Shown: positions 8,348 to 17,141, counted from the stretch's first letter. The stretch is DNA of 38,088 bases from an uncultured Mucilaginibacter sp. (GCA_903915155.1 CAIWRU010000151.1:1-38088); one strand, 5' to 3'. Notes: a model not told the origin generated them from the sequence alone. A program made the numbers and translations.

Positions 8348-11300
8348 GCCTTACCCGGGTTATTATTCAGCTCACGCGATTTTTGTATCTCAAATTCCAG
8401 TTCAGGGTCGATATTTTGCTCCTCAACCTTTTTGGCCTTTTCTCTTAACTGGTCACGATGTGCTTGCAGGTATTCAAGGTGCTTTTTACCATATGATAGT
8501 TTTGTTATGATCACATACAACACCGGCACCACAAATATAGCTATGGTTGATGCAGCAAGCATACCCCCTAACACGGTGTATCCTATTGTTCGTCGTGCAA
8601 CAGCACCTGCACCTGTAGCCAGCACAAGCGGCAGCACACCCAATATAAATGCAAGGGACGTCATAATAATAGGCCGTAAACGCAAACTAACGGCATCAAG
8701 GGTTGATTGAATGAGTTCTTCGCCCATATCTACCCTAACCTTGGCAAACTCCACAATTAATATCGCGTTCTTCGCCGCGAGGCCTATCAGCGTTATCAAA
8801 CCTATTTGTGCATATACGTTATCAGTAAGGCTCGGCACCAGCACTAAAGCAAGTATAGCACCAAATGCCCCTATCGGCACAGCTAATAGTACTGAGAATG
8901 GTACCGACCAGCTTTCATACAATGCCGCCAAAAACAGGAATACGAACGTAATGGAGAACATGAAGATATAAATGGTAGTCGAACCCGCTTTTATCTCCTC
9001 ATAGCTCAATCCCGAAAACTCGTAAGTATAGCCTTCAGGCAAATCTTTAGCAGCCAGTTTCTGCAAAGCAGCCAATGCTTCGTTACTACTATGACCATCG
9101 GCATTTGAGCCATCAATTTCGGCAGAGCGGAATATATTAAAATGCGAAATAAGCGGCGCGGCTACGGTTGGCGAATAACTTACCAATGTACCCAGCGGCA
9201 CCATGGTACCTGCCTGGTTACGCACATAATATTTATCAATATCTGATATTAACGTACGATAAGCAGTATCTGCCTGTACCACTACGTGGAAGGTACGGCT
9301 GTAAGTAGTAAAATCATTAATATACAAACTGCCCATGTATGCTTGTATGGTTGTAAATACATCTGATATATTTACGCCCAATTTTTCACATTTTTCCCTG
9401 TCGACAGTAAGGTTAAAGTTTGGCGTATGTGCGGTATAATAGCTGAACGCTTTACTTATCGCGGGGTCTTTATTGGCTTCGTTAACAAAATTGTCAACTA
9501 CTTTTTCAAAATCCTGCAGGTTATCGTTGGTACTGCGCTGTTCAATCTGCATACTAAAACCAACTGTCGAGCCTACGCCCGGTAACGGAGATGGTTGTAT
9601 AACCTGAATATCGGCATTTTTAATACCGGCATCCTGTATTCTTTTTTGCATTACGCCGATAATGTTGGGCACCTGTTGGTTCGCGTCGCCGCGTTCATCC
9701 CATGGAGCTAACTGGCAGTATATAGTGCCGTTGTTGGAGTTACTGGCATTGGTTACCACGTTAAGGCCCGATAATGCCGCGTAATGCGCAACGCCGGGTG
9801 TAGAGCCAACAACTTTCATCAGCTTCTGCATCACTTCCACAGCCGCAACGGTTGATGATGCAGGTGGCAACTGGTAAGTCACATACAGGTTGCCATCATC
9901 TTCCGATGGTATAAAGCCCGATGATTTCGACTGGAACATAAAGTATGCGCCTATACATACGCAAACCAGTAATATTACTATGTATTTTGAATGCTCAATG
10001 CTACGTTTAACGCCGTTGGTATACTTTTGAGTTACCCTGTCGAACCAATCATTAAACTTGGTAAACAAACCGGTGAGGCCCTTATTCTTTTTGCTTTCGT
10101 CAGTTGGTTTCAGCAACAGCGTACAAAGCGCGGGTGTTAATGACAATGCTATAAAAGCCGATATAATAACCGATATGGCAATGGTGATGGCAAATTGCTG
10201 GTACAACCGCCCTACTATGCCGGGTATAAAACCAACCGGCACAAATACGGCTGCCAGTATCAACGCGATGGCTACAACCGGTGCCGATATATCCTTCATC
10301 GCCTGGTAAGTAGCTTCCTTGGCCGACATTTTTTCATGGTCGATGTAGTGTTGTACTGCCTCAACCACAATAATGGCATCATCAACCACAATACCAATGG
10401 CCAGTACAAAACCAAACATGGTTAAGGTATTTATAGTAAAGCCTAACGGGATGAAAAAGCAGAATGTACCGAATATAGATACCGGGATAGCCAATATGGG
10501 GATAAGTGTTGAACGCCAATTTTGCAGGAATACAAATACAACGATACCTACCAGCCCCAGTGTTTTTAATAAAGTACCTACCACATCCTCCATCGAAACT
10601 TTTACAACCGTAACCGATTCAAACGGAACGCTGTATTGCACATCTGCCGGGAATGATTGTTTTAATTTAGCCAGTTCAGCATAAACACCGTTTGCGGTTT
10701 GCAGCGCGTTACTACCCGGTGCCTGGTAAATTTGCAGGTACGATGCCCTTTTACCATCAACAAATGAATTACTTGAGAAAGTAAATTTACCCAGTTCGAC
10801 CCTTGCAACATCTTTCAAATAAACCAATTCGCCGCTTGCAGGGATAGTTTTTACGATGACATTCTGAAAGTCCGAAACTTTGCTTAAACGACCGTTAACC
10901 AAAATACCCAACTCATAGGTCTGGCTTGGCGCCTGCGGCGGAACTCCGGCCGTACCGGCAGCAACCTGTACGTTTTGAGCATTTAACGCATTAATTACAT
11001 CCGTAGGCGTTAAACTATAGGAGGCCATCTTGGTTGGGTCCATCCATATACGCATACTAAAATCATCGGTAAACTTATTTATACTACCCACGCCCTTTAC
11101 ACGCAGCAAAGCATCCTGTATAAATATATTCGTATAGTTATCCAGGAAAGTAATATTGTGCGAACCCTTCGGCGAGTATATCGCCACCATCATCAGCATG
11201 CTGGGGTTCACAGCGCGTACCGTAAGCCCCAAACGACTAACCACAGCAGGCAATAACGGTGTTGCGATACTTACACGGTTCTGCACGTCCAGTGCCGCAA

Positions 11301-11607
11301 CGTCAATATCCGTACCTATCTGGAAGGTAACATTCATTTGCATCAGCCCGTTGTTGGTGCTGTTGCTTTGCATGTATTCCATGCCAGGCGTACCGTTCAC
11401 CTGCTCTTCAATTGGCGTGGCCACGGTTTGTTCCACAGTCTGCGCATCGGCACCTGTAAACTGGCCGTTTACCTGTACAACGGGCGGCGTAATATCGGGG
11501 TATTGGTCAATTGGCAAAACCAATATGCTCACAATACCGGTTATCACTAATACAATTGATATAACTATTGCAGTTACCGGCCGTTTTATAAAAGTATTAG
11601 CGATCAT
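8344..11607 (-). CDS. RND multidrug efflux permease, first of tandem pair
   Basis: The protein has 1087 residues, HAE1/AcrB-like. It shares start MIANTFIKRPVTAIVIS, motif ATPIEEQVNGTPGMEYM, proton-relay Asp409-Asp410 and relay Lys946 (LAAKNAILIVEFAK) with the downstream paralogue, so both copies appear functional. It lies 45 bp after the adaptor gene and overlaps the next permease by 4 bp. A single adaptor and channel gene serve two permeases, so either two homotrimers share one adaptor or the two subunits form a mixed trimer, as is known for the MdtB/MdtC pair. Which applies cannot be read from the sequence. Confidence 0.95.
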   Translation of the reverse strand: MIANTFIKRPVTAIVISIVLVITGIVSILVLPIDQYPDITPPVVQVNGQFTGADAQTVEQTVATPIEEQVNGTPGMEYMQSNSTNNGLMQMNVTFQIGTDIDVAALDVQNRVSIATPLLPAVVSRLGLTVRAVNPSMLMMVAIYSPKGSHNITFLDNYTNIFIQDALLRVKGVGSINKFTDDFSMRIWMDPTKMASYSLTPTDVINALNAQNVQVAAGTAGVPPQAPSQTYELGILVNGRLSKVSDFQNVIVKTIPASGELVYLKDVARVELGKFTFSSNSFVDGKRASYLQIYQAPGSNALQTANGVYAELAKLKQSFPADVQYSVPFESVTVVKVSMEDVVGTLLKTLGLVGIVVFVFLQNWRSTLIPILAIPVSIFGTFCFFIPLGFTINTLTMFGFVLAIGIVVDDAIIVVEAVQHYIDHEKMSAKEATYQAMKDISAPVVAIALILAAVFVPVGFIPGIVGRLYQQFAITIAISVIISAFIALSLTPALCTLLLKPTDESKKNKGLTGLFTKFNDWFDRVTQKYTNGVKRSIEHSKYIVILLVCVCIGAYFMFQSKSSGFIPSEDDGNLYVTYQLPPASSTVAAVEVMQKLMKVVGSTPGVAHYAALSGLNVVTNASNSNNGTIYCQLAPWDERGDANQQVPNIIGVMQKRIQDAGIKNADIQVIQPSPLPGVGSTVGFSMQIEQRSTNDNLQDFEKVVDNFVNEANKDPAISKAFSYYTAHTPNFNLTVDREKCEKLGVNISDVFTTIQAYMGSLYINDFTTYSRTFHVVVQADTAYRTLISDIDKYYVRNQAGTMVPLGTLVSYSPTVAAPLISHFNIFRSAEIDGSNADGHSSNEALAALQKLAAKDLPEGYTYEFSGLSYEEIKAGSTTIYIFMFSITFVFLFLAALYESWSVPFSVLLAVPIGAFGAILALVLVPSLTDNVYAQIGLITLIGLAAKNAILIVEFAKVRVDMGEELIQSTLDAVSLRLRPIIMTSLAFILGVLPLVLATGAGAVARRTIGYTVLGGMLAASTIAIFVVPVLYVIITKLSYGKKHLEYLQAHRDQLREKAKKVEEQNIDPELEFEIQKSRELNNNPGKA

Positions 11608-11652
11608 ATATTATAATATATTCAGTATAGATGATTAGCAGCTTTTTAATTG

Positions 11653-12831
11653 TTACTTGTGTTTGCCGCCTGCGGATGGACCAACTTTATTGGCCGTAGT
11701 TATTTTCGAGCCGTCGTGCAGGGTTTGTATCCCGTCAACAACTACGCGCTCGGTAGTATCAATGCCACTTTTTATCACAATATTAGGCCCGACTACCTGT
11801 CCAACCTGCACTTTCTTCTGTTCGGCCATTAGTATTTTTTTCTTCTTTTTGGCTGAGTCGGCGCCGGCTTTAGGGTCATTAACCAGGCTGTCTTGGGCAA
11901 CATATATAAAATATTCGCCCATTTGTTCAACAACCGCTTTGTTAGGTACAACAATTTGCGGCTTTACGTCCTGGTTATGCACGCGCACTGTAGCGCTCAT
12001 ACCGACACGTAAAAAGCCTTTGGGATTTGGAAACACCAGCCTAACTTTTATCGATCCTGTTTGCGGGTCAACGGCACGGTCAATGATCGAGATCTTCCCA
12101 AGTTCAGGATACACTGTATTATCCGGCAGTAATATGGTAAACAATGAATCTATGGGGTTTTTATTGTCCAGTATCTTTTCAAATTTTGGCAACTGTTTTT
12201 CATTTATGATAAAATCAACCGCCATTGGATTATCGGTAGATACCGTGTTTAATACAGTAGTACCGGGTGTAACCACATCGCCAAGTTTTACCAAACTAAA
12301 ACCGATCGTTCCGTCAAAAGGTGCGGTAACAACCGCATAATTCAGGTTGGTTTTTGCCGTTTTAACAGCCTGCTCTGATGCCTTAACCTGGTTTTTGGCA
12401 TTATCCAGGGTTATCATCGCATGGTCATACAATTGCTTGGCAACTGCATTATATTTATTCAGATAAGCATACCGGTCAGCATCCTGTTGCGCTTGTACCA
12501 ATGTGCCTTGTGTAACTTTTAGATTTGCTACCGCGGCGTTATAATTATCGTTATAAATACGTGTATCTATCTCATAAAGCTTCTGCCCTTTTTTAACATG
12601 GCTGCCTTCCGTAAAATATATGGCAGTTATTGCCCCCTGTACTTGTGGCAGTAAATTCACCTGGCTTAACGCGTTTGTTGTTGACGGGTATTTATCATAG
12701 TACCTTACTACTTTGGTTTTTACCTTCATCAGGTTTACAGGCACTTCATTGTCGGCAGGGGGTTGCTTTTTATCACAGGCGCTAAGCACTATGCAGCTTA
12801 TCAATACAATATTTAAAATTCCCTTATTCAT
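11653..12831 (-). CDS. RND efflux periplasmic adaptor (membrane fusion protein), lipoprotein
   Basis: The protein has 392 residues. The N-terminus ends in lipobox LSAC (Cys19), anchoring the adaptor to the inner membrane. The lipoyl/barrel-sandwich half-motifs are split around a helical hairpin: LLPQVQGAITAIYFTEGSHV, then a coiled-coil of about residues 90-160, then VVTAPFDGTIGFSLVKLGDVV. The beta-barrel and membrane-proximal domains follow, with GFLRVGMSATV typical of HlyD-like adaptors. A Lys-rich insertion (SAKKKKK, near residue 330) is unusual for the family. The adaptor bridges the RND trimer and the TolC-like channel. It lies 19 bp downstream of the channel gene and 45 bp upstream of the first permease, in the same direction, so co-transcription is likely. 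Confidence 0.93.
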   Translation of the reverse strand: MNKGILNIVLISCIVLSACDKKQPPADNEVPVNLMKVKTKVVRYYDKYPSTTNALSQVNLLPQVQGAITAIYFTEGSHVKKGQKLYEIDTRIYNDNYNAAVANLKVTQGTLVQAQQDADRYAYLNKYNAVAKQLYDHAMITLDNAKNQVKASEQAVKTAKTNLNYAVVTAPFDGTIGFSLVKLGDVVTPGTTVLNTVSTDNPMAVDFIINEKQLPKFEKILDNKNPIDSLFTILLPDNTVYPELGKISIIDRAVDPQTGSIKVRLVFPNPKGFLRVGMSATVRVHNQDVKPQIVVPNKAVVEQMGEYFIYVAQDSLVNDPKAGADSAKKKKKILMAEQKKVQVGQVVGPNIVIKSGIDTTERVVVDGIQTLHDGSKITTANKVGPSAGGKHK

Positions 12832-12850
12832 TTAGGCGGTATTTAATGCG

Positions 12851-14245
12851 TTAATAGGTAATATTTCCCATAGCTTTTTCAAGGTCGATCTTGTTAGACA
12901 ATACCGTGAACAAAGCGTTCAGATAACTTATTTCTGATGATATTAAATTCGATTCGGCTGTAATAACGTTTAAATACGCTACAATGCCTTGTTTATATTG
13001 CAGGTTTACCACAAAGTAAACCCGCTTTGCCAGCGCCACGTTTTTTTGCAGCAGTTGTAAGTTGTACAGGTTGCTTTTATAGTTAGCCAGCGCCGATGTA
13101 TACTCCACATTTATCTGCGATTTCAGGTCCACCGCATTCCAGTCCAGCAGTTTCGCCTGCAGCCTGGCTTTTTTCAGGTTATTCACCCGGTAAAATCCTG
13201 TAAAAATGGGCACGCTTACCGAAAGGCCAATTAGCTGACTTGGGTACGAGGTATTGAACAGGTCAGAAAGTTTATTATTCTGAAAATCGAGATTGTAGTT
13301 GTAAAACGCCGATAAAGTTGGCAAAAACGAGGCCCTGTAATATTTAACCAGTTGGTTTTGCAGGTCCTTTTGTGTAGCTAATTGCTGGAACTCAATGCGC
13401 TTTTCATATTGCAACTGCTGAGTGGTATCCATGTGGATGTCCTGCATCATTTGCAACGTATCAAAGTTCACATTAAACTGTTTTTCGGTCGGATACCCCA
13501 TTACTTGTTTCAGCGAGGCATATAGCGGGATGATATTCTCATTGGCCTGTTTTAACTGCGCCGCTGAATTATTCAAAGTGATGGTAGCTTCGTCATAATC
13601 CGTTTCATCCACAATACCGCCCACATATTGGTGGTAAGTATCTCTAACATTTTTGCCCAGGCGCGCGGTGTCTTCTTTTAAAACATTTATCTGCTCAAGC
13701 GTAAGCAATACATTATAAAACGACTTGCTTACCGATGAAACCAAAAATATTTTAGCGCTATCAGTAACCTGTTGTGCCTGTTTCACATATAATGGCGCGC
13801 TCTTGGATGCATACAAAAGACTAGGACTGAATATAGCCTGCGATACCGATAACTGCGGAACAAATGTATTAATAGCCGAACTGCGCGATGTGGTTGTAGT
13901 GCCTGTGTTACTCCCGGTTGTTGAACCGTCCGAAACTACACTTGAACCAGTATTACTTTGCTGGATATAATGATTAAGGCTGCCGTTGGCATTGATCTGC
14001 GGTAACCAACCTGATAAGTTTATGGCATTAGTAGTTTTGGCTATATCAACATTTATTAAAGCCCTGTTCAATGACGGCTGATGCTCCATAGCATAATCAA
14101 TACATTGTTTAAGGGTAAGGTAAGTGTTGGTGCTGTCCTTTACAATGGGTATGAGCAACTTGCTCGTATCAGGTGTCTGCGAATTGGCAATTCCAAATAC
14201 ACATGTTAAACAGGTGACTAATAAGCAAACGCGCATTGCACGCAT
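12851..14245 (-). CDS. TolC-family outer membrane efflux channel
   Basis: The ATG at 14245 gives a compact signal peptide (MRAMRVCLLVTCLTCVFGIA, cleavage near NSQ); an in-frame ATG at 14293 adds 16 residues and is the alternative start. The mature part has the two repeated helical hairpins of the OEP family: LTLKQCIDYAMEHQPSLNRALI at the first, and LNVITAESNLISSEISYLNAL near the end, plus a Ser/Thr/Gly-rich stretch around residues 110-130 suiting the first barrel strands or a surface loop. It is the first gene of the efflux operon and provides the outer-membrane exit duct. Upstream lie palindromic sites at 14382 and 14420 between this gene and the divergent LysR gene, so transcription may be regulated from there. 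Confidence 0.93.
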   Translation of the reverse strand: MRAMRVCLLVTCLTCVFGIANSQTPDTSKLLIPIVKDSTNTYLTLKQCIDYAMEHQPSLNRALINVDIAKTTNAINLSGWLPQINANGSLNHYIQQSNTGSSVVSDGSTTGSNTGTTTTSRSSAINTFVPQLSVSQAIFSPSLLYASKSAPLYVKQAQQVTDSAKIFLVSSVSKSFYNVLLTLEQINVLKEDTARLGKNVRDTYHQYVGGIVDETDYDEATITLNNSAAQLKQANENIIPLYASLKQVMGYPTEKQFNVNFDTLQMMQDIHMDTTQQLQYEKRIEFQQLATQKDLQNQLVKYYRASFLPTLSAFYNYNLDFQNNKLSDLFNTSYPSQLIGLSVSVPIFTGFYRVNNLKKARLQAKLLDWNAVDLKSQINVEYTSALANYKSNLYNLQLLQKNVALAKRVYFVVNLQYKQGIVAYLNVITAESNLISSEISYLNALFTVLSNKIDLEKAMGNITY

Positions 14246-14381
14246 AATTATAAGGTTATAAACTGTTTTTAAACGCAATGAACTATATTTCATAATAAAT
14301 GCTTATCCGCGTGATGATTGTATATACGTAAGCGGTTAAAATGTGTTTGCAAAAATGATGAAAAATAGCTATTGCTTAAGG

Positions 14382-14395
14382 TAACAATATTGTTA
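14382..14395. promoter_or_regulatory. Palindromic operator-like site upstream of efflux operon
   Basis: TAACAATATTGTTA is a perfect 14-bp palindrome in the divergent gap, 137 bp upstream of the chosen channel-gene start and 194 bp upstream of LysR. A related palindrome lies 36 bp away (14420). The half-site TAACA/TGTTA is the same as in the sites at 14527 and 16004. Confidence 0.45.
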
Positions 14396-14419
14396 ACCGT
14401 TATTAGCAAGGTATTATCT

Positions 14420-14429
14420 ACAATATTGT
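14420..14429. promoter_or_regulatory. Second palindromic site ACAATATTGT
   Basis: A 10-bp perfect palindrome with flanks TACAATATTGTTAC, echoing the site at 14382. The spacing of palindrome centres is 36 bp. It could be a second regulator-dimer site. Confidence 0.35.
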
Positions 14430-14526
14430 TACGTAAATCAATAAAATAGCTATATAAATAATATATAATTTGTAAAGGCAATAGTATAATATTATTTCAA
14501 CCTATCGGCACAAAGCATTATCATTT

Positions 14527-14541
14527 ATAACAGATTGTTAT
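14527..14541. promoter_or_regulatory. LysR operator-like inverted repeat upstream of the LysR gene
   Basis: ATAACA-GAT-TGTTAT: perfect 6-bp arms and a 3-nt spacer, 47 bp before the LysR start. It differs in one spacer base from the element upstream of the YeiH gene (16004-16018). It overlaps the likely -33 element, as expected for autorepression. Confidence 0.55.
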
Positions 14542-14556
14542 TAAAGCGCAAATAAT

Positions 14557-14564
14557 TACTTTTG
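14557..14564 (+). promoter_or_regulatory. Bacteroidota-type -7 promoter element for LysR
   Basis: TACTTTTG matches TAnnTTTG. A TTG at 14535-14537 lies 19 nt upstream, the expected -33 spacing. Predicted transcription start is near 14571, giving a leader of under 20 nt. Confidence 0.45.
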
Positions 14565-14588
14565 TTAAGCAGTTATGTATTCCCCGTT

Positions 14589-15485
14589 ATGCTCGATTTT
14601 AGGTTGAAAGTATTTTATACAGTTGCCCAACGCTTAAACTTTACCAAAGCGGCTGGCGAATTGTTTATCACCCAGCCCGCCGTAACCAGGCATATAAAAG
14701 AGTTGGAAAACGAGTTCAAAGCATCACTATTTGAACGCAGCGGCAATAAAAAGATAAGCCTTACCCCTGCCGGCGAAACATTACTAACCTACACCACGCA
14801 ATTATTGGATACCTATCGAGAGTTGGAATATGATATGAATATGTTGGTTAATAAACATAGTGGAATACTACATATAGGTGCCAGCAATACGGTTGCGCAG
14901 TATGTTTTACCGCCACTGCTGGCGCAGTTCCATAAAAAATTTAAAGATATCCAGGTGGTTTTAGTAACCGGCAACACCGAGGATATTGAACAGGCTTTGC
15001 TTAACCATGCAATTGAAATTGGCGTTGTTGAAGGGATAGTACATAACCCCCAGATAAAGTATGAAGCTTTCTTACAGGATGAAGTGGTGTTAGTTAGTGC
15101 CACGAATAACCTAGCCTTAAAAAAGGGCACTATCAAACCCGAGGAGCTTAAAAATTACCCACTACTATTACGTGAGCCCGGCTCAGGTACGCGGGAGGTT
15201 ATTGCTCATGCTTTAAAACAGCATAATATTAAACTCTCCGACTTACAAGTAGAAATGCAGATAAGCGGCAGCGAAAGCATAAAATCATACCTGCTGCACA
15301 GTAATTGCCTGGCGTTTTTGTCTGTATACTCGGTTTTAAAGGAACTGAAAAACAATGAATGCAGAATAATTGATGTAAAGGGCCTTACTATCGAACGGCA
15401 GTTCCATTTCATACGACCACAGGGCCAGCCCTCGTCCCTGGCCGAATTATTTATCCGCTATGCGAGAAATTATAAGATCGGCTAA
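14589..15485 (+). CDS. LysR-family transcriptional regulator (YeiE/CbbR-like)
   Basis: The protein has 298 residues from the ATG at 14589; a TTG at 14562 is a poorer start because LysR proteins begin directly with MLDFRLKVFYTVAQ. Residues 1-60 form the winged helix-turn-helix (NFTKAAGELFITQPAVTRHIK), followed by a linker helix. The effector domain has the CbbR/YeiE-type segment LLREPGSGTREV. In enterobacteria YeiE lies beside yeiH and responds to sulfite; here a YeiH-family exporter lies 600 bp downstream, and a nearly identical 15-bp inverted repeat precedes both genes, so control of that exporter and of itself is likely. The divergently transcribed efflux operon is another possible target. 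Confidence 0.92.
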   Translation: MLDFRLKVFYTVAQRLNFTKAAGELFITQPAVTRHIKELENEFKASLFERSGNKKISLTPAGETLLTYTTQLLDTYRELEYDMNMLVNKHSGILHIGASNTVAQYVLPPLLAQFHKKFKDIQVVLVTGNTEDIEQALLNHAIEIGVVEGIVHNPQIKYEAFLQDEVVLVSATNNLALKKGTIKPEELKNYPLLLREPGSGTREVIAHALKQHNIKLSDLQVEMQISGSESIKSYLLHSNCLAFLSVYSVLKELKNNECRIIDVKGLTIERQFHFIRPQGQPSSLAELFIRYARNYKIG

Positions 15486-15499
15486 AATAAGCCAACTGC

Positions 15500-15730
15500 T
15501 TACTTTTTCTTAACAGTATCAGCCTTAGGTATTTTTGTGCCGCCCGATCCGCTGTTATCCATTGATTCGGTATCAGCGCCGGTACTGTCGCCTTTGCTGG
15601 TATCTTTTGCTAAGCTACCGTACATACTTTTATCCGTATCTTTTCCTTGTGATGTGCCGTGATCGCCCATGCAACTACAAAATAGGCATACCAATGCCGT
15701 TACGATAAATAATAATTTCGCTTTTCTCAT
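15500..15730 (-). CDS. Small lipoprotein of unknown function
   Basis: The ATG at 15730 is preferred over 15754 because it starts a clean lipoprotein signal (MRKAKLLFIVTALVCLFCSC). The mature part is short, hydrophilic and rich in Asp, Ser, Gly and Lys (KDTDKSMYGSLAKDTS, ending ADTVKKK), probably disordered. It lies 10 bp after the small gene at 15741 and could be co-transcribed with it. It converges on the LysR gene with only 14 bp between stops. No family recognised. Confidence 0.6.
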   Translation of the reverse strand: MRKAKLLFIVTALVCLFCSCMGDHGTSQGKDTDKSMYGSLAKDTSKGDSTGADTESMDNSGSGGTKIPKADTVKKK

Positions 15731-15740
15731 GGTAGCATGG

Positions 15741-15905
15741 TTAAAGGTTTTCACCCGAGGGGCCTTTCCCTTTGTTCGAACTGTCTTTTATCGCGGCCGC
15801 ACTGTTATCGCCATCTTTCATATTTTCCTGCCTTTCGGGGTGTTTATTCCGCTTTTGGGCAGATGAACTGTTCATCCTGCCCTTGCGTGCCTTATTAGCT
15901 TCCAT
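15741..15905 (-). CDS. Small basic hydrophilic protein
   Basis: The ATG at 15905 gives 54 residues (MEANKARKGRMNSSSAQKRN...); an ATG at 15929 adds eight. Composition is highly charged and disorder-like, with PERQENMKDGDN in the middle. No domain is recognisable. Support comes from its position directly ahead of the small lipoprotein in the same direction and from protein-like composition, so confidence is limited. Confidence 0.45.
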   Translation of the reverse strand: MEANKARKGRMNSSSAQKRNKHPERQENMKDGDNSAAAIKDSSNKGKGPSGENL

Positions 15906-16003
15906 AATAATTAAGTTTTTTCGGGGCATTAGCTATTGCCCGTTGTTTTATTAACAACTTAATTCAAATGGTGTTTTTTTAATCTGATTTGATTGCTTTA
16001 TCA

Positions 16004-16018
16004 ATAACATATTGTTAT
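16004..16018. promoter_or_regulatory. LysR operator-like inverted repeat upstream of the YeiH gene
   Basis: ATAACA-TAT-TGTTAT, the same arms and spacing as 14527-14541, 73 bp before the YeiH ATG. A -7-like word (CACTTTTG, 16062-16069) lies downstream, leaving the inverted repeat at an activator-type distance. Confidence 0.55.
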
Positions 16019-16091
16019 CGATAGATGTAATTTGTAATGAAAATACAAGCTGCTTTTACCTCACTTTTGCATCAATAAATAAAATAATACA

Positions 16092-17063
16092 ATGCAAAGT
16101 AACACTATAACACCCAAGGGGTATTTGCCACTGAGCATCAACAACACAACACGAAAACTCATATTCATAATGTGTGTAGCGCTATGCCTCACTCCTTTTA
16201 TCAGCCCTGCTGTAGCTTTATTAATGGGCTTAGTTATAGCACAGCTTACGGGCCACCCTTACCTACACCTTAACCACAAGGCTACGCAGCTACTATTACA
16301 GGTATCGGTGGTTGGTTTAGGGTTTGGCATGAATGTACACAGTGCCCTACAGGCCGGTAAGCAAGGGGTATTATTTACCATAACATCCATAGCTTGCACG
16401 TTAGTTTTTGGTTATTTTTTGGGCAGATGGTTTAAGATAGAAAGAAAAACATCGCACCTCATTTCAGCAGGCACGGCCATTTGCGGCGGAAGTGCTATTG
16501 CAGCCATTTCACCGGTAATTAAAGCCGAAGAAAAGCAAATATCGGTGGCCTTGGGCTGTGTGTTTATATTAAACTCCATAGCGCTGTTTATATTCCCGGT
16601 TATAGGGCATCATTTTAACCTGTCACAAACGCAATTTGGCTTATGGTGCGCATTGGCTATACACGATACCAGCTCGGTAGTAGGTGCGGCCGGCAAGTAT
16701 GGCCCCCATGCGCTCGAAGTGGCCACAACGGTAAAACTGGCAAGAGCCTTGTGGATCATCCCTGTTTCAATAGTGTCGGCATTTGTATTTAAAAACGAGT
16801 CAAAAAAAATAACCATCCCCTATTTTATCGGGCTGTTTATTTTAGCCATGATCGCCAATACCTACCTGCCAGTGGTAACCCAACTTAACCCTTATATCAT
16901 CAGCGTTGCAAAATCAGGCCTAACGGTAACGCTGTTTTTAATAGGCGCCGGCTTATCCCGAAAGGTTTTAGCATCCGTAGGTTTAAAACCTTTTTTACAG
17001 GGAGTTATATTATGGGTAGCCATATCTTCAACAGCATTGTACGCGGTTATACATCTCGCATAA
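16092..17063 (+). CDS. YeiH-family putative sulfate exporter
   Basis: The protein has 323 residues and is almost entirely transmembrane (about nine or ten helices). Family-typical segments are GLGFGMNVHSALQAG, SAGTAICGGSAIAAISPVIKA and AIHDTSSVVGAAGKYG, together marking the UPF0324/YeiH group. Members are predicted inner-membrane exporters linked to sulfur compounds, although transport has rarely been shown. The start at 16092 follows an AT-rich leader with an inverted repeat matching that before the LysR gene, which argues for regulation by that protein. A hairpin terminator lies 22 bp after the stop. Confidence 0.9.
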   Translation: MQSNTITPKGYLPLSINNTTRKLIFIMCVALCLTPFISPAVALLMGLVIAQLTGHPYLHLNHKATQLLLQVSVVGLGFGMNVHSALQAGKQGVLFTITSIACTLVFGYFLGRWFKIERKTSHLISAGTAICGGSAIAAISPVIKAEEKQISVALGCVFILNSIALFIFPVIGHHFNLSQTQFGLWCALAIHDTSSVVGAAGKYGPHALEVATTVKLARALWIIPVSIVSAFVFKNESKKITIPYFIGLFILAMIANTYLPVVTQLNPYIISVAKSGLTVTLFLIGAGLSRKVLASVGLKPFLQGVILWVAISSTALYAVIHLA

Positions 17064-17084
17064 CTATGCATCGGCACAAAAACA

Positions 17085-17117
17085 AAAGCCCCGACAGTAT
17101 TTCTACTCCGGGGCTTT
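17085..17117. terminator. Hairpin terminator shared by convergent genes
   Basis: AAAGCCCCG at 17085 pairs with CGGGGCTTT ending at 17117 around a 15-nt loop. On the minus strand a T-rich run follows, suiting the Q-rich gene; on the plus strand the tail is weaker. Confidence 0.75.
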
Positions 17118-17141
17118 CTATTGTTAATATTTAATGAAAAC

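Noticed and set aside
5109..11638. Many plus-strand frames of 60-160 residues opposite the RND genes
   Set aside because: All are shadows of the two permeases, and they repeat between the paralogues only because the sense genes are similar.
11657..12340. 227-residue plus-strand frame opposite the adaptor gene
   Set aside because: It is the antisense shadow of a well-supported adaptor protein.
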